Assembly (NCBI GenBank): GCA_017519405.1 | Contig: JAFWSH010000014.1 | Coordinates: forward strand, 98,192 to 162,191 | Direction of reading: 5' to 3' | Source: Clostridia bacterium | GTDB taxonomy: Bacteria > Bacillota > Clostridia > Christensenellales > Aristaeellaceae | DNA: 64,000 nucleotides | Shown: positions 50,905 to 59,143 of the stretch, in pieces | Position numbering within the stretch: position 1 is the first letter of the stretch | Layout: each line of letters opens with the position of its first letter | The notes under the pieces: generated by a model | What the model was told of the DNA's origin: nothing | Database searches by the model: none | What the model saw: the letters and a program-made list of their open reading frames with translations, nothing else | Translations under genes and position numbers: made by a program

Positions 50905-51097
50905 ATGTGCCGGTATGGAATCACGATATCGCCATGCAAAACTCCACGCATGCCTGATCCGCGAGGGAACGTGCGTGGAATCACCCTGCTGCGATTACTG
51001 TATTGTGGGAGACCGCCATCCCCTCGCACAGGACTATGACCTGGTGAGGAAGGAAAACGGCCTGCTGGTCAGCGTGAGGAAAAAGGAGGAAACGTGA
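50905..51097 (+). pseudogene. Small MCRYG-type Cys-rich protein, apparently frameshifted
   Basis: A strong GGAGGGAAAC site precedes ATG 50905, which starts MCRYGI, the N-terminus of a family of small Cys-rich proteins in Clostridia. After a few codons this frame loses sense, while the next frame reads RYRHAKLHACLIREGTCVE and CCDYCIVGDRHPLAQDYDLV to a stop at 51097. A one-base shift near 50915-50925 would join them into a protein of about 63 residues with five Cys. The second frame has its own ATG (50915), but without a ribosome binding site. Confidence 0.5.
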
Positions 51098-51100
51098 ATC

Positions 51101-51880
51101 ATGAAGCCTGATTACAAGAACTGGATGCCCAAGGGCATGGTGCATGCCTTCCTGTTTGCGTTCCTGGGCTGCGGTGTCGCGGCGGCGGTCTTTCAGCTGC
51201 TGCCGGAGGGCACGCTGAGAACGGTGCTGACCATCGCCTTCGGGGTGATCGCTGTTGTTTTCTGCGGGCTGACCCTCTGGGCTGTCCAGATGTACCGGGC
51301 CTTTGACTACAACGGCAGGCGTCAGATGTCAAGGCAGATCATTGAGGGCACAGCGGCCTGTGTGAAGCTGCCCGAGGGCGGCAAATGCCTGGATGTGGGC
51401 TGCGGCAGCGGCGCGCTGGGCATCGCCGTGGGCAAGCGCAATCCTCAGGCTGAGATCATCGGCATCGACCGCTGGGGCAAGGAGTACGCCTCCTTCAGCA
51501 AGGAGCTCTGCGAGCGCAACGCCCGGGCCGAGGGTGTCGCCCGGATCACCTTCCGCCAGGGCGACGCTACGCATCTGGACTTCCCGGACGAGACCTTCGA
51601 CGCCGTGGTGAGCAACTACGTCTACCACAACATCCCCGGCGACCGGCAAAAGTATCTGCTGGAGACCCTGCGCACGCTGAAGAAGGGCGGCACCTTCGTC
51701 ATCCATGACATTTTCTCCCGCACGAAGTACGGCGACATGCAGGCCTTCGTGCGGAAGCTCCGGGACATGGGCTATGAAAAGGTGGAACTGACCGACACGA
51801 CCGACGGCAGGTTCATGAGGAAGGCCGAAGCCGCCTGGATGGGGCTGAGCGGCTCGGCGCTGCTGACCGGCAGGAAGTGA
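51101..51880 (+). CDS. Membrane-anchored class I SAM methyltransferase
   Basis: The 259-aa enzyme starts with two hydrophobic helices (VHAFLFAFLGCGVAAAVF and LTIAFGVIAVVFCGLTLW) and continues as a methyltransferase: CLDVGCGSGALGIAVG, IIGIDRWGKEYASFS, FRQGDATHLDFPDE, VVSNYVYHNIPG and LKKGGTFVIHD. Membrane-tethered methyltransferases of this type occur beside ABC transporters in Clostridia. ATG 51101 follows AAGGAGGA. The probable substrate is the molecule moved by the upstream transporter. Confidence 0.85.
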   Translation: MKPDYKNWMPKGMVHAFLFAFLGCGVAAAVFQLLPEGTLRTVLTIAFGVIAVVFCGLTLWAVQMYRAFDYNGRRQMSRQIIEGTAACVKLPEGGKCLDVGCGSGALGIAVGKRNPQAEIIGIDRWGKEYASFSKELCERNARAEGVARITFRQGDATHLDFPDETFDAVVSNYVYHNIPGDRQKYLLETLRTLKKGGTFVIHDIFSRTKYGDMQAFVRKLRDMGYEKVELTDTTDGRFMRKAEAAWMGLSGSALLTGRK

Positions 51881-51890
51881 GGGAGCGCTG

Positions 51891-52514
51891 ATGTTCTGGG
51901 ACCGGGTCGCGGGGGTGTATGATCTGTTTGTGAATGTGGTGAACCGGAAAACCCACCGGGCGCTGCGGCGCCTCATCGCGGAGCTGATCGGGCCGGAGGA
52001 TCGTGTGCTGGAGTGCGCCTGCGGGACAGGCTTGCTGACGGAAGTGATTGCCGGGAGGTGCAAGGCCCTGACGGCCACGGATTTCGCGCCGAAGATGCTG
52101 CGGCGGGCGGAGAAGAACTGCGCGGCCTGTGGGAACATCACCTTCCGCCGGGCGGACATCACCGCGCTGGCCGAGCCGGACGGGGCCTACGACAAGGTGG
52201 TGGCCGGGAATGTGATCCATCTGCTGGACGAGCCACTGAAGGCCCTGGGTGAGCTGAACCGGGTGTGCCGGGACGGCGGACAGCTGATCATCCCCACCTA
52301 CATGAACAGGGACCGGAAAGGGAAAACCAGTACCTTTGCCTCCGCGGTGGGGAAGGCCGGGGCGGATTTCAAGCGGCAGTTCACCCTGGACAGCTACCGG
52401 CAGTTCTTTCTGGACGCGGGCTACAGCGATGTGCGGATCACCTTGGCCGAGGGCCGCATCCCCTGTGCCGTGGCTGTGATGACGAAAAAGCGGGACGGAG
52501 GAGAAGCGTCATGA
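51891..52514 (+). CDS. Class I SAM-dependent methyltransferase
   Basis: A 207-aa soluble methyltransferase with VLECACGTGLLTEVIA (motif I, Cys before Gly), ALTATDFAPKMLRRA, FRRADITALAEP, YDKVVAGNVIHLLDEP and CRDGGQLIIPTYM. It lies ten bases after the membrane-anchored methyltransferase and overlaps the next gene by four bases (ATGA). Confidence 0.87.
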   Translation: MFWDRVAGVYDLFVNVVNRKTHRALRRLIAELIGPEDRVLECACGTGLLTEVIAGRCKALTATDFAPKMLRRAEKNCAACGNITFRRADITALAEPDGAYDKVVAGNVIHLLDEPLKALGELNRVCRDGGQLIIPTYMNRDRKGKTSTFASAVGKAGADFKRQFTLDSYRQFFLDAGYSDVRITLAEGRIPCAVAVMTKKRDGGEAS

Positions 52515-53143
52515 AGCAATACACGCCCGAAAAGCTGGTGGCCATCAGCCGCTACTGCCGGTATGTCCCGACGCTGCCTGCGGCGATGCAGTCGGACATT
52601 TTTGCCCGGATCCGGGAGCTGACCGGGGAGGAAAAGCGGTACTGCGACCAGGGCAACTACAAGCACATGGCGCAGATCTTCACTGCCATCGCCCTCTATC
52701 AGACCCTGCAGAAGCACGGCAGGAGCGAGAAGGAAGCTTTCAGGATCACCTCGGAGGAGATGTGGAGGGCGCTGACGCCGAAAGCATTCCAGAAGATGGC
52801 CAGGCTGCCCTTCTTTCTGCCGCTGATGAAGAAGATCCTGCCCTTCGGCTTCCGGCACGGCTCCGGGACGGGCTGGCGCTATGAATGGCACCTGGACGAT
52901 CCGAAGGACCGCTTCCATTTTGAATGCCGGGAGTGCGTCTACCGCCACATCTTCGAGGAGCAGGGCCTGATGAAGCTGGGCGCCATGTTCTGCCATGCCG
53001 ACATCATCAATTACGGTGAGCTTCCCTATACCGATTTCCGGCGCACAAAGACCCTCTGCCAGGGAGGGGACTGCTGCGATTTCGACTTTGTCCGCCACAG
53101 AACCGACGCCGGGGACGGCTGGGAAAGAACCGAAAGCATTTGA
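52511..53143 (+). CDS. L-2-amino-thiazoline-4-carboxylic acid hydrolase-like protein
   Basis: The 210-aa protein matches the ATC-hydrolase family pattern: a helical N-terminal half, then FHFECRECVYRHIFEEQG, LGAMFCHADIINYG and a final FRRTKTLCQGGDCCDFDF in which the Cys pair is strongly conserved. The prototype opens the thiazoline ring of 2-amino-thiazoline-4-carboxylate on the way to cysteine; most homologues are uncharacterised. The start overlaps the methyltransferase stop. A second, divergent copy lies at 55649. A ring-opening enzyme beside a siderophore-type importer hints at thiazoline metallophores as substrates. Confidence 0.8.
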   Translation: MKQYTPEKLVAISRYCRYVPTLPAAMQSDIFARIRELTGEEKRYCDQGNYKHMAQIFTAIALYQTLQKHGRSEKEAFRITSEEMWRALTPKAFQKMARLPFFLPLMKKILPFGFRHGSGTGWRYEWHLDDPKDRFHFECRECVYRHIFEEQGLMKLGAMFCHADIINYGELPYTDFRRTKTLCQGGDCCDFDFVRHRTDAGDGWERTESI

Positions 53144-53157
53144 AAGGGGTAAGCATC

Positions 53158-53348
53158 ATGGGACTGTTCAAAAACTACGTCAGCCAGACACGGAAGCCGG
53201 AGGGCTTCCTGGGCAAGATGATGCTTAGCGGCATGAATTCCGGCCACGCCAAAATGGCGGACTGGGGCCTTTCCCATCTTCCTGCCATCACCATGCATCG
53301 AAGCCCTGGATTGCGGTGATTGCGAAAAAAGCAGGCTCGGAGGGATAA
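53158..53348 (+). pseudogene. Methyltransferase with internal deletion
   Basis: A ribosome binding site and ATG 53158 start GLFKNYVSQTRKPEGFLGKM and SGMNSGHAKMADWGLSHL, the typical N-terminus of a class I SAM methyltransferase. After about 46 codons the SAM-binding core is missing, and a different frame gives SKPWIAVIAKKAGSEG with a stop at 53348, like the enzyme's last strand. About 150 codons have been removed from the middle. The frame from the ATG stops at 53319. Confidence 0.65.
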
Positions 53349-53349
53349 C

Positions 53350-53862
53350 ATGCTACTGACCATCTTCCTGGCCGTCGCGTTCTGCGCGGCGATCACGCTC
53401 CTGTTGATATCGGCCGTGGCTTTCATTCAGTATGATGGCACAAACAAGTGGTTTTTCTCATCAGCCCCGAAGGAAGCCCTGGAGCTGCTGAAGCCCAGAA
53501 ACAAAGAATTGTTTTACGGAGCAAAGGCAATGGGATGGGGACTGGTGATCATCAGTATCCTGATGATACTGGGCGTGGGCATCATTGCCGTCTGGGATGG
53601 TTTTCGAAGCGGCTTTTCTCTTTTGCAGTTCTTCATGCGCTATGTTTTGATCTTTACGATCTACAAAGCCTACGACATGATCTTCTTTGACTGGTTTCTG
53701 CTGTGCCGTTCCCATTTCTTCCAGCATTACTGCCCTGAGGTAGCGCCCGTGTACAATGGCCGGAAATATGGGTACAACCTCAAAAGTCAGCTGCTGAAGC
53801 TCCTGGTCATCTTTCCGGCAGCTTCGGCCGTTGCGGCGTGGATCTGTACGCTGTTCAGATAA
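53350..53862 (+). CDS. Small membrane protein, unknown function
   Basis: The 170-aa protein has four helices (FLAVAFCAAITLLLISAVAF, GLVIISILMILGVGIIAVW, FMRYVLIFTIYKAYDMIFFD, LLKLLVIFPAASAVAAWICT). The Asp-Trp pair after helix 3 (FFDWFLLC) resembles FFDWLFID of the protein at 54469, so they are probably distant paralogues. ATG 53350 follows GGAGGGAT. Its role in the operon is unknown. Confidence 0.75.
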   Translation: MLLTIFLAVAFCAAITLLLISAVAFIQYDGTNKWFFSSAPKEALELLKPRNKELFYGAKAMGWGLVIISILMILGVGIIAVWDGFRSGFSLLQFFMRYVLIFTIYKAYDMIFFDWFLLCRSHFFQHYCPEVAPVYNGRKYGYNLKSQLLKLLVIFPAASAVAAWICTLFR

Positions 53863-53875
53863 GGAGGCGCTGATC

Positions 53876-54466
53876 ATGAAGCTGAGTTTCAGGGAATACG
53901 ACGCCATGCAGTCCGGCTGGCGCAAATGGATCAACGAGCACATGAAAATCGGCGGCTTCAAGGCCTGGGGCATGGATTTCGCCGGGAAGGACATCCTGGA
54001 GGTGGGCTGCGGGTCCGGCTTTTCCGCGTCCCTGATCGTCAAGGACCATCCGAAAAGCTATACCGGCATGGACATCATGCCGGAGCAGCTGGAAAAGGCG
54101 GAGGCGCTGGGGCTGCCCGGCGCGCGGTTTGTCCGGGGGGACGCGGCCGATCTGAGCCGGTTTGCGGACGGGAGCTTCGACATGATCGTGGACTTCATGA
54201 TCCTGCACCATGTGGAGGGCTGGCGGCGGTTTCTGGATGAGGCGTTCCGGGTGCTGCGGCCCGGCGGCGAGATGTATATCAACGACCTGACGAGAAAAGG
54301 GGTTCACCTGACGGACGCACTCTTCCACTGGGATCACGCGGAGGAGCCGCTGTTCTCGATGAAGGAGTTTGAAGCGCAGGCCCTGAGGAGCGGCTTCGTG
54401 ACCGTCAAACGGTGCAATTACGCGGGGCTCGACTTCTGCTTCAAGTTTGAAAAAGGGAAGGGGTAA
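53876..54466 (+). CDS. Class I SAM-dependent methyltransferase
   Basis: A 196-aa methyltransferase with ILEVGCGSGFSASLIV, YTGMDIMPEQLEKAEA, FVRGDAADLSRFADGSFDMI, LHHVEGWRRFLDE and LRPGGEMYINDLT. ATG at 53876 follows AAGGAGG at seven bases; the longer frame overlaps the upstream gene. It lies between two related small membrane proteins. Confidence 0.87.
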   Translation: MKLSFREYDAMQSGWRKWINEHMKIGGFKAWGMDFAGKDILEVGCGSGFSASLIVKDHPKSYTGMDIMPEQLEKAEALGLPGARFVRGDAADLSRFADGSFDMIVDFMILHHVEGWRRFLDEAFRVLRPGGEMYINDLTRKGVHLTDALFHWDHAEEPLFSMKEFEAQALRSGFVTVKRCNYAGLDFCFKFEKGKG

Positions 54467-54468
54467 GC

Positions 54469-54981
54469 ATGTTCTGGACCATTGTTATGGAAATCCTGAT
54501 CCTGTGGGGCTGCTATGCGGCCTATATGGCGGTGCTGGTGCACAGGCGCGGCCCCGTCGGGGGCATCTTCTTCTATCCGCAGGCGATGATCGACCGGGTC
54601 AAAGCCCTGGGCCTGATCACCGAAGCGGAATTCCGCAGCAGAAAGAGGTTCGCCTTCGGCCTGCTCATCGCCTGGATGCTGGTGATCCCCGGCGTCATGA
54701 TCCTCGGGATCAACGGCGCGAGGACTTATTGGGACTGCTGCTGGCAGTTTTACGCGCTGTTCCTCGGCGCGGAATTCTTCGACTGGCTGTTCATCGACAC
54801 CATCTGGGTGGCCCTGTCCGACTGGTGGCTGATCCCCGGCACGGAGGATCTCAACGACACCTGGCACAGCGTCCATGTGAAGCAATGGAAGCTGCTGAAG
54901 CTGATCCCGTTCTCGGTGCCGCTGGCGGCGGTGGTGGGCGGATTATACTGGCTGATCGGAAGCATCATGGGAGCGAGGTGA
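54469..54981 (+). CDS. Small membrane protein, unknown function
   Basis: The 170-aa protein has four helices. Conserved polar features are RVKALGLITEAEFRSRKRF in the first loop, FFDWLFIDTIWVALSDWWLI in helix 3 and the His-containing NDTWHSVHVKQW before the last helix. ATG 54469 follows AGGGAAGGGG three bases past the methyltransferase stop, and its TGA overlaps the next start. Unknown family; possibly a membrane enzyme working with the methyltransferases. Confidence 0.75.
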   Translation: MFWTIVMEILILWGCYAAYMAVLVHRRGPVGGIFFYPQAMIDRVKALGLITEAEFRSRKRFAFGLLIAWMLVIPGVMILGINGARTYWDCCWQFYALFLGAEFFDWLFIDTIWVALSDWWLIPGTEDLNDTWHSVHVKQWKLLKLIPFSVPLAAVVGGLYWLIGSIMGAR

Positions 54982-55640
54982 TGGACCGAATGAAGAAGCA
55001 CCCGAAGGCCGCGCTGCTCTGCGGCATTCTGGGCTGCCTGTGCTACGGCGGTGGGGACTGGCTGATGATGGTTGGCAATCCCGCGTATCACGGCACGCTG
55101 TCCTGGCTGACGGAAGGCGTGGCGTCCATCCCGCAATGGCGGTTCAACCTGGCCATGGCCCTGGCTTTTCCCGGGATCATCCTGTACGGCATCGCCCTAT
55201 TCGCGGTGGAGGGATCCATCCGGGAGGAGAGGCATCGCAGGGTCTACCACTGGCTCAACGCCTTCGGCCTGACGCCCTGGATCGCCCTGCACCTGTTCTA
55301 CGTCATGATCCTGACGCTGTTTGCCTGGATGCACGGGAACGGTTACGCCGATTCCGCACTGCCCGTCTGCGAGGGGCTGTTCCGTCAGCTCGCCTGGCTG
55401 GTGCCGGTGAGCGAGGGGCTGATGCTGCCGGTGTTCCTGTACTGGTTCTGGCTGCAGTTCAGCGGAAAGACGGTTTTCCCCAGGTGGATGGCCTTCACCA
55501 ATGTGCTGGTGATCTATGCCGTGCTGAAGGGCATCTCCCTGCTGCTGCCGGTGAGCGCCTTCCGCCTGGGCTTCACCAACGGGCTGATGAGCGAGAGCAT
55601 GATCCTCTGGTTCGGGATCATGCTGCTCAACGGGAGGTGA
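54981..55640 (+). CDS. DUF6796-type membrane protein
   Basis: A 219-aa protein with about seven helices, beginning KAALLCGILGCLCYGGGDWL and containing GTLSWLTEGVASIPQWRF, LNAFGLTPWIALHLFYVMIL and a late FTNGLMSESMILWFGIMLL. This is the layout of DUF6796 proteins, of which the operon has three. The ATG overlaps the upstream stop and is preceded by GAGGTG. Function unknown. Confidence 0.75.
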   Translation: MDRMKKHPKAALLCGILGCLCYGGGDWLMMVGNPAYHGTLSWLTEGVASIPQWRFNLAMALAFPGIILYGIALFAVEGSIREERHRRVYHWLNAFGLTPWIALHLFYVMILTLFAWMHGNGYADSALPVCEGLFRQLAWLVPVSEGLMLPVFLYWFWLQFSGKTVFPRWMAFTNVLVIYAVLKGISLLLPVSAFRLGFTNGLMSESMILWFGIMLLNGR

Positions 55641-55648
55641 GAGCGCCG

Positions 55649-56263
55649 ATGGAGAAAACCATCCGGAAATACGGCAAGGTGTACCGCAAAGCACTGGCTT
55701 TCCGAAATATTCAGAATGTCGAAGAAAAAACCGCGGCCTATCAGTCGCGGCTGCGGGAAATGTACGCCTCTGACAGCTTTAAGGCGCACAGCGTCTATCC
55801 CACCGTCAATACGGCCCATGTCTATGCCGTGATCGCCATGTGTCTGGAACTGAAGGACCTCGGCCTCTCCGACGGGGAAATCATCGGGACGATCAACCAT
55901 GGGTTTACGCGCCGGCGGAACTTCTTCCGGCGGATCATCCGCGTCATTGATCTGCTGCCGAACAGCTTCAGTATCGCGAAAAAATGGAATATATCCGATC
56001 ATGACAGACGGGTCAGAGATGGCAGCATCACCTATGACCGATTTGACGTCGGCGAAGACAGAATCGAATACCGCATCTCCAGATGCGTGTACGTCGAAAT
56101 GTTCGAGGCCTGGGGCATCCGCAGTCTGTGCAAGATCTTCTGCATGACGGACACAACCTCGTATGAAAACCTGCACCGGCACGTGACTTTCATCCGGCAT
56201 TCGGACCTGTCGGATGGGGACACCTGCCACGATGAAATCATCCGGAGGAGGAGGAAACCATGA
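55649..56263 (+). CDS. Second ATC-hydrolase-like protein
   Basis: The 204-aa protein aligns in layout with the ATC-hydrolase-like protein at 52511: a helical N-terminal half, then RIEYRISRCVYVEMFEAWGI, KIFCMTDTTSYENL, FIRHSDLSDGDTCHDEII. The terminal conserved Gly-x-x-x-Cys-x-Asp/His survives, but the first Cys of the CC pair is replaced (DTCHD), so activity may differ. ATG 55649 follows GGGAGGTGA. Confidence 0.7.
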   Translation: MEKTIRKYGKVYRKALAFRNIQNVEEKTAAYQSRLREMYASDSFKAHSVYPTVNTAHVYAVIAMCLELKDLGLSDGEIIGTINHGFTRRRNFFRRIIRVIDLLPNSFSIAKKWNISDHDRRVRDGSITYDRFDVGEDRIEYRISRCVYVEMFEAWGIRSLCKIFCMTDTTSYENLHRHVTFIRHSDLSDGDTCHDEIIRRRRKP

Positions 56264-56751
56264 ACTGGCCGAGAATCATCCTGGACGGACTGTCCATGTC
56301 CCTGCTGTTCAACGCGGTGGCCGGGCTCGGCTTCCTGCTGGTGCCGCAGGCGTACAGCACCATGTTCCCGAAGGAGATCAGACAGGCGGCGGCTCCTTTT
56401 GTGGTGAAGAAGGATGTACGCACCATGAAGCTGATCCTGTATCCGCTGTATCTGGTGCTGTTTGTCTATTGGGCCATCAGCGCGCATTTTGCGGGGATGA
56501 CCGGCTTTAGGAACCTGTTTTGGGCGGGCTATGCGGAAATGACCATGGTGAGCCTTTCCGACTTCATCATCCTGGACTGCTGGCTGCCACCCAAAGCCAA
56601 ACCTTTCATCAAGGGGGCAGAGCACTGCAAGGCCTGGGAGCATTGGGAGTGGCTGAAGACGCTGGCCATCCCGGAGCACGGCCTGCTGTGGACGCTGATC
56701 GTCTGTCCCATCGCCGGGCTGGCGGTGGCTGGACTGAATATGCTTTTCTGA
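56260..56751 (+). CDS. Small membrane protein, unknown function
   Basis: A 163-aa protein with four helices (LSMSLLFNAVAGLGFLLVP, LILYPLYLVLFVYWAISA, MVSLSDFIILDCWL, LLWTLIVCPIAGLAVAGL) and a charged His/Trp-rich loop (HCKAWEHWEWLKTLAIPEHG). It overlaps the upstream gene by four bases. Its SDFIILDCW helix is reminiscent of the SDWWLI/FFDWL motifs in the other small membrane proteins of this operon. Confidence 0.75.
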   Translation: MNWPRIILDGLSMSLLFNAVAGLGFLLVPQAYSTMFPKEIRQAAAPFVVKKDVRTMKLILYPLYLVLFVYWAISAHFAGMTGFRNLFWAGYAEMTMVSLSDFIILDCWLPPKAKPFIKGAEHCKAWEHWEWLKTLAIPEHGLLWTLIVCPIAGLAVAGLNMLF

Positions 56752-56764
56752 CGGAGGATGAATC

Positions 56765-57385
56765 ATGAGCACCATGAAAATCGCGTTTCTGCTTGCCATC
56801 GCCGGACACCTGCTCTGCGGCGTGTCCGACTGCCTGCTGACCTATCTGCCCCACGGGCGGTTCCGCTTTGAGGACATGAAGGACAACGGGAAGCTGTCCG
56901 CAGCGTTCCGGGATCTGCCGCTGCGGAATCCGCTGCTGTCCATGCTGCTGGGCTGCCTGGCCATGTTCCTCTTTGGCTTTGGCTATCTGGCGCTGGCGGA
57001 CTGGATGCGCGCTTTCTCGGCGCCCTGCGCCCTGCTGATGCAGATCAGCACGGTCATGGTGCTGACCTTCGGCATGGCGCACCATGTGTTCTGCGGCGTG
57101 CCGGAGTGGCTGTATGTGAAGCTGGGCCGGACGGAGGAGGCCCGGCAGCTGATCACGGAGTTTTTCAAAACGACATCCGTCACCCTGATCGTCTGCTATC
57201 TCGGCTTCCTGATCTTCGGCGTGTCGCTCTTTGTCCCGGTGGTCAGCGGGTGGACGCCGCTACCCCGCTGGGCCTGTGTGTTCAACATCCTCCCGCTGAT
57301 GCTGGCCCTGCTGCCCGCGCGGGTGGGCGGCTCGGGCAACTGGGCCGGAGCGGTCATGTTCCTGGGGCTCATCTTCCTTCTGTAA
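56765..57385 (+). CDS. DUF6796-type membrane protein, last gene of the operon
   Basis: The 206-aa, seven-helix protein begins IAFLLAIAGHLLCGVSDCLL and contains FTYLP-type loops, FGMAHHVFCGVPEWLYVKLG and LPLMLALLPARVGGSGNWAG, in DUF6796 style. ATG 56765 follows ACGGAGGATG. After its stop a 28-base hairpin (CCGGACCGATC / GATCGCTGTCCGG, 57392-57419) lacks a T-run. A further RBS-led frame starting MMPYKGAYDTSHS at about 57469 is cut after 14 codons by the adjoining reductase remnant. Confidence 0.75.
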   Translation: MSTMKIAFLLAIAGHLLCGVSDCLLTYLPHGRFRFEDMKDNGKLSAAFRDLPLRNPLLSMLLGCLAMFLFGFGYLALADWMRAFSAPCALLMQISTVMVLTFGMAHHVFCGVPEWLYVKLGRTEEARQLITEFFKTTSVTLIVCYLGFLIFGVSLFVPVVSGWTPLPRWACVFNILPLMLALLPARVGGSGNWAGAVMFLGLIFLL

Positions 57386-57501
57386 TGCTACCCGGACCGA
57401 TCCCATGATCGCTGTCCGGCAAACCGCAGATTGCGATGACGAAGAAGACAGAAAGGTGGCTTGATTGAAATGATGCCATACAAAGGAGCTTACGATACCA
57501 G

Positions 57502-58345
57502 TCACTCTGCTTCATAGGTGGGCCGCCAGAGGGCGAACCCGGCCAGCGCCTCCTCCGTGCGGGTGTAGTAGCGCTTTCCCTTGTTGAGTTTGGCGATCTC
57601 CGCCATCTCGTCGTCCGTCAGGCTGTAGTCCAGGATGTCCAGGTTGTCCCGGATGTGGGCCACGTTCTTGCTGCCGGGGATGACCACGAAGCCCATCTGG
57701 ATATGCCAGCGGAGGATGACCTGGGCGGGGGCCTTGCCGTACTTCTCCCCCAGCGCCCGGAAAACCGGCTCCTCGATCAGGCTCCGGTCGCCGTGTCCCA
57801 GGGGGATACCAGCTCATGAGCCGGATGCCGTACTTGTCCAGTGTGATGCGAAGCTCGTCCTGGGCGAAGTAGGGGTGCGCCTCCACCTGGATGAACTGCG
57901 GCACGATCTCCCACTTTGTCTCCAGCTCGGCGATGTACTTGCCCTCGAAATTGGAGATGCCGATGGCCCTCGCCTTGCCCTCCCGGTACGCCTTCTCCAG
58001 CTGCCGGTAGCCGGCCAGCCAGTTGCCCGCGGGCTGGTGGATGTAGAGCAGATCCACATAGTCCACGCCCAGCCGGGCCAGGGTTTCCTCCACCGCATGG
58101 GGGTTTTCGTATTCAGAGGGCCAGAGCTTGGTGGACAGGAAGATCTCCTCCCGCTTTACGCCGCTCTCCCGCAGGCCGCGGCCCACGGCGCGCTCGTTCA
58201 CATAGGCGTTGGCGGTGTCGATCAGGCGGTAGCCCATCTTCAGCGCCTCCCGCACGCTGTTCTGCGCGTCCGCCGGAGCCAGCATGAAGGTGCCGATGCC
58301 AACCGTCGGGCAGGTCAGGCCGTTGTTCAGCTTGATGCTTTCCAT
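57502..58345 (-). pseudogene. Aldo/keto reductase with a single-base frameshift
   Basis: The first 180 codons give a normal aldo/keto reductase: GLTCPTVGIGTFML, the Asp/Tyr pair in RLIDTANAYVNERAVG, Lys in FLSTKLW, His in DLLYIHQPAG, and QVEAHPYFAQDEL. After GIRLMSWYP the frame breaks at a run of five G on the plus strand (57801-57805). Dropping one base restores LGHGDRSLIEEPVFRALGE through FVVIPGSKNVAHIRDNLDIL to the stop at 57502. The enzyme would be about 280 aa. The mutation is recent or a sequencing error. Confidence 0.8.
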
Positions 58346-58358
58346 GAGAATTCCTCCT

Positions 58359-59132
58359 TCAGTTGTGGGCGATCCACTGCCCGTCGATTTTCGTGAAGTG
58401 GGCGTTGACCGGAAGCGTCCAGCTGCCGGACGCGCCGTAGACCCTTGCCGTCAGGGTGACGGAGGCGGTCAGCACCTCGGCCTCCGCGCCGGTGTTCGCT
58501 TTTTTCATGTTCATTCCCTCCAGCCATGGTTCGATCAGGGCTCGGGTCTGCTCCGGATCCTCCTGGGCCACCTTGCCCCGGATGGCCAGCCCCTGCAGCA
58601 CGGTGCTCCCCGGCAGGGCGGCCTCGATCACCCGCTGGGTGCCGCTCTGGCCGCTGCCCTCGTGGGTGTTGAAGGGGATCACGGTCTTGCCAGTCAGGTC
58701 GTATGCCTCGATGAAGGAGTAAATCGCCTGGGGCATCCGGCCGTGCCAGATGGGGTAGCCGATGAAGATCACGTCGTAGTCCGCCATGTTCTCCACCTGC
58801 GCGGCCAGTGCCGGGCGGGCGTCGGTGTCGATCTCCTCCTGGGCCACCCGCAGCATGGAGGCGTAGTCCTCGGGATAGGGCGTGACGGTCTGAATTTCAA
58901 ACAGGTCGCCGCCGGTCAGCTCGGCAATGACCGCCGCCATCATGGCGGTGTTGCCCTTCTCAATGTAGCCCGCATAGGCCGTGCTGGCGGAGCCCTCCCG
59001 GGCCACGCCCACGTTGTAGTTCTCCCCGGCGCGGGAGAGGAAGGCTACCAGTACCTGGGGCGCGGCTTCCTCCGCCAGGGCGGACGGGAGCAGCAGGGCC
59101 AGGAGCAGGATGACGGCAAGCAGCTTCCTCAT
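58359..59132 (-). CDS. Exported flavodoxin with a C-terminal extension
   Basis: The 257-aa protein starts with a signal peptide (LLAVILLLALLLPSALA). A flavodoxin-like domain follows, of the long-chain PF12682 type: VAFLSRAGENYNVG, EKGNTAMMAAVIAELTGG, GYPIWHGRMPQAIYSFIEAY, FNTHEGSGQSGTQRV. About 70 residues after the domain form a beta-rich extension (VLTASVTLTARVYG, LPVNAHFTKIDGQWIAHN) seen in related secreted proteins. ATG 59132 follows GGAGGAA. It lies 11 bases downstream of a cytosolic flavodoxin gene under a TetR-type promoter. Confidence 0.85.
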   Translation of the reverse strand: MRKLLAVILLLALLLPSALAEEAAPQVLVAFLSRAGENYNVGVAREGSASTAYAGYIEKGNTAMMAAVIAELTGGDLFEIQTVTPYPEDYASMLRVAQEEIDTDARPALAAQVENMADYDVIFIGYPIWHGRMPQAIYSFIEAYDLTGKTVIPFNTHEGSGQSGTQRVIEAALPGSTVLQGLAIRGKVAQEDPEQTRALIEPWLEGMNMKKANTGAEAEVLTASVTLTARVYGASGSWTLPVNAHFTKIDGQWIAHN

Positions 59133-59143
59133 GGTCTTCCTCC

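Noticed and set aside
47229-51029. 1266-aa open frame on the minus strand
   Set aside because: Antisense to the two ABC transporter genes, which have complete ATPase motifs on the plus strand.
50915-51097. Independent 60-aa Cys-rich gene starting at 50915
   Set aside because: The ribosome binding site is placed for the ATG at 50905 in another frame, so a frameshifted single gene explains the region better.
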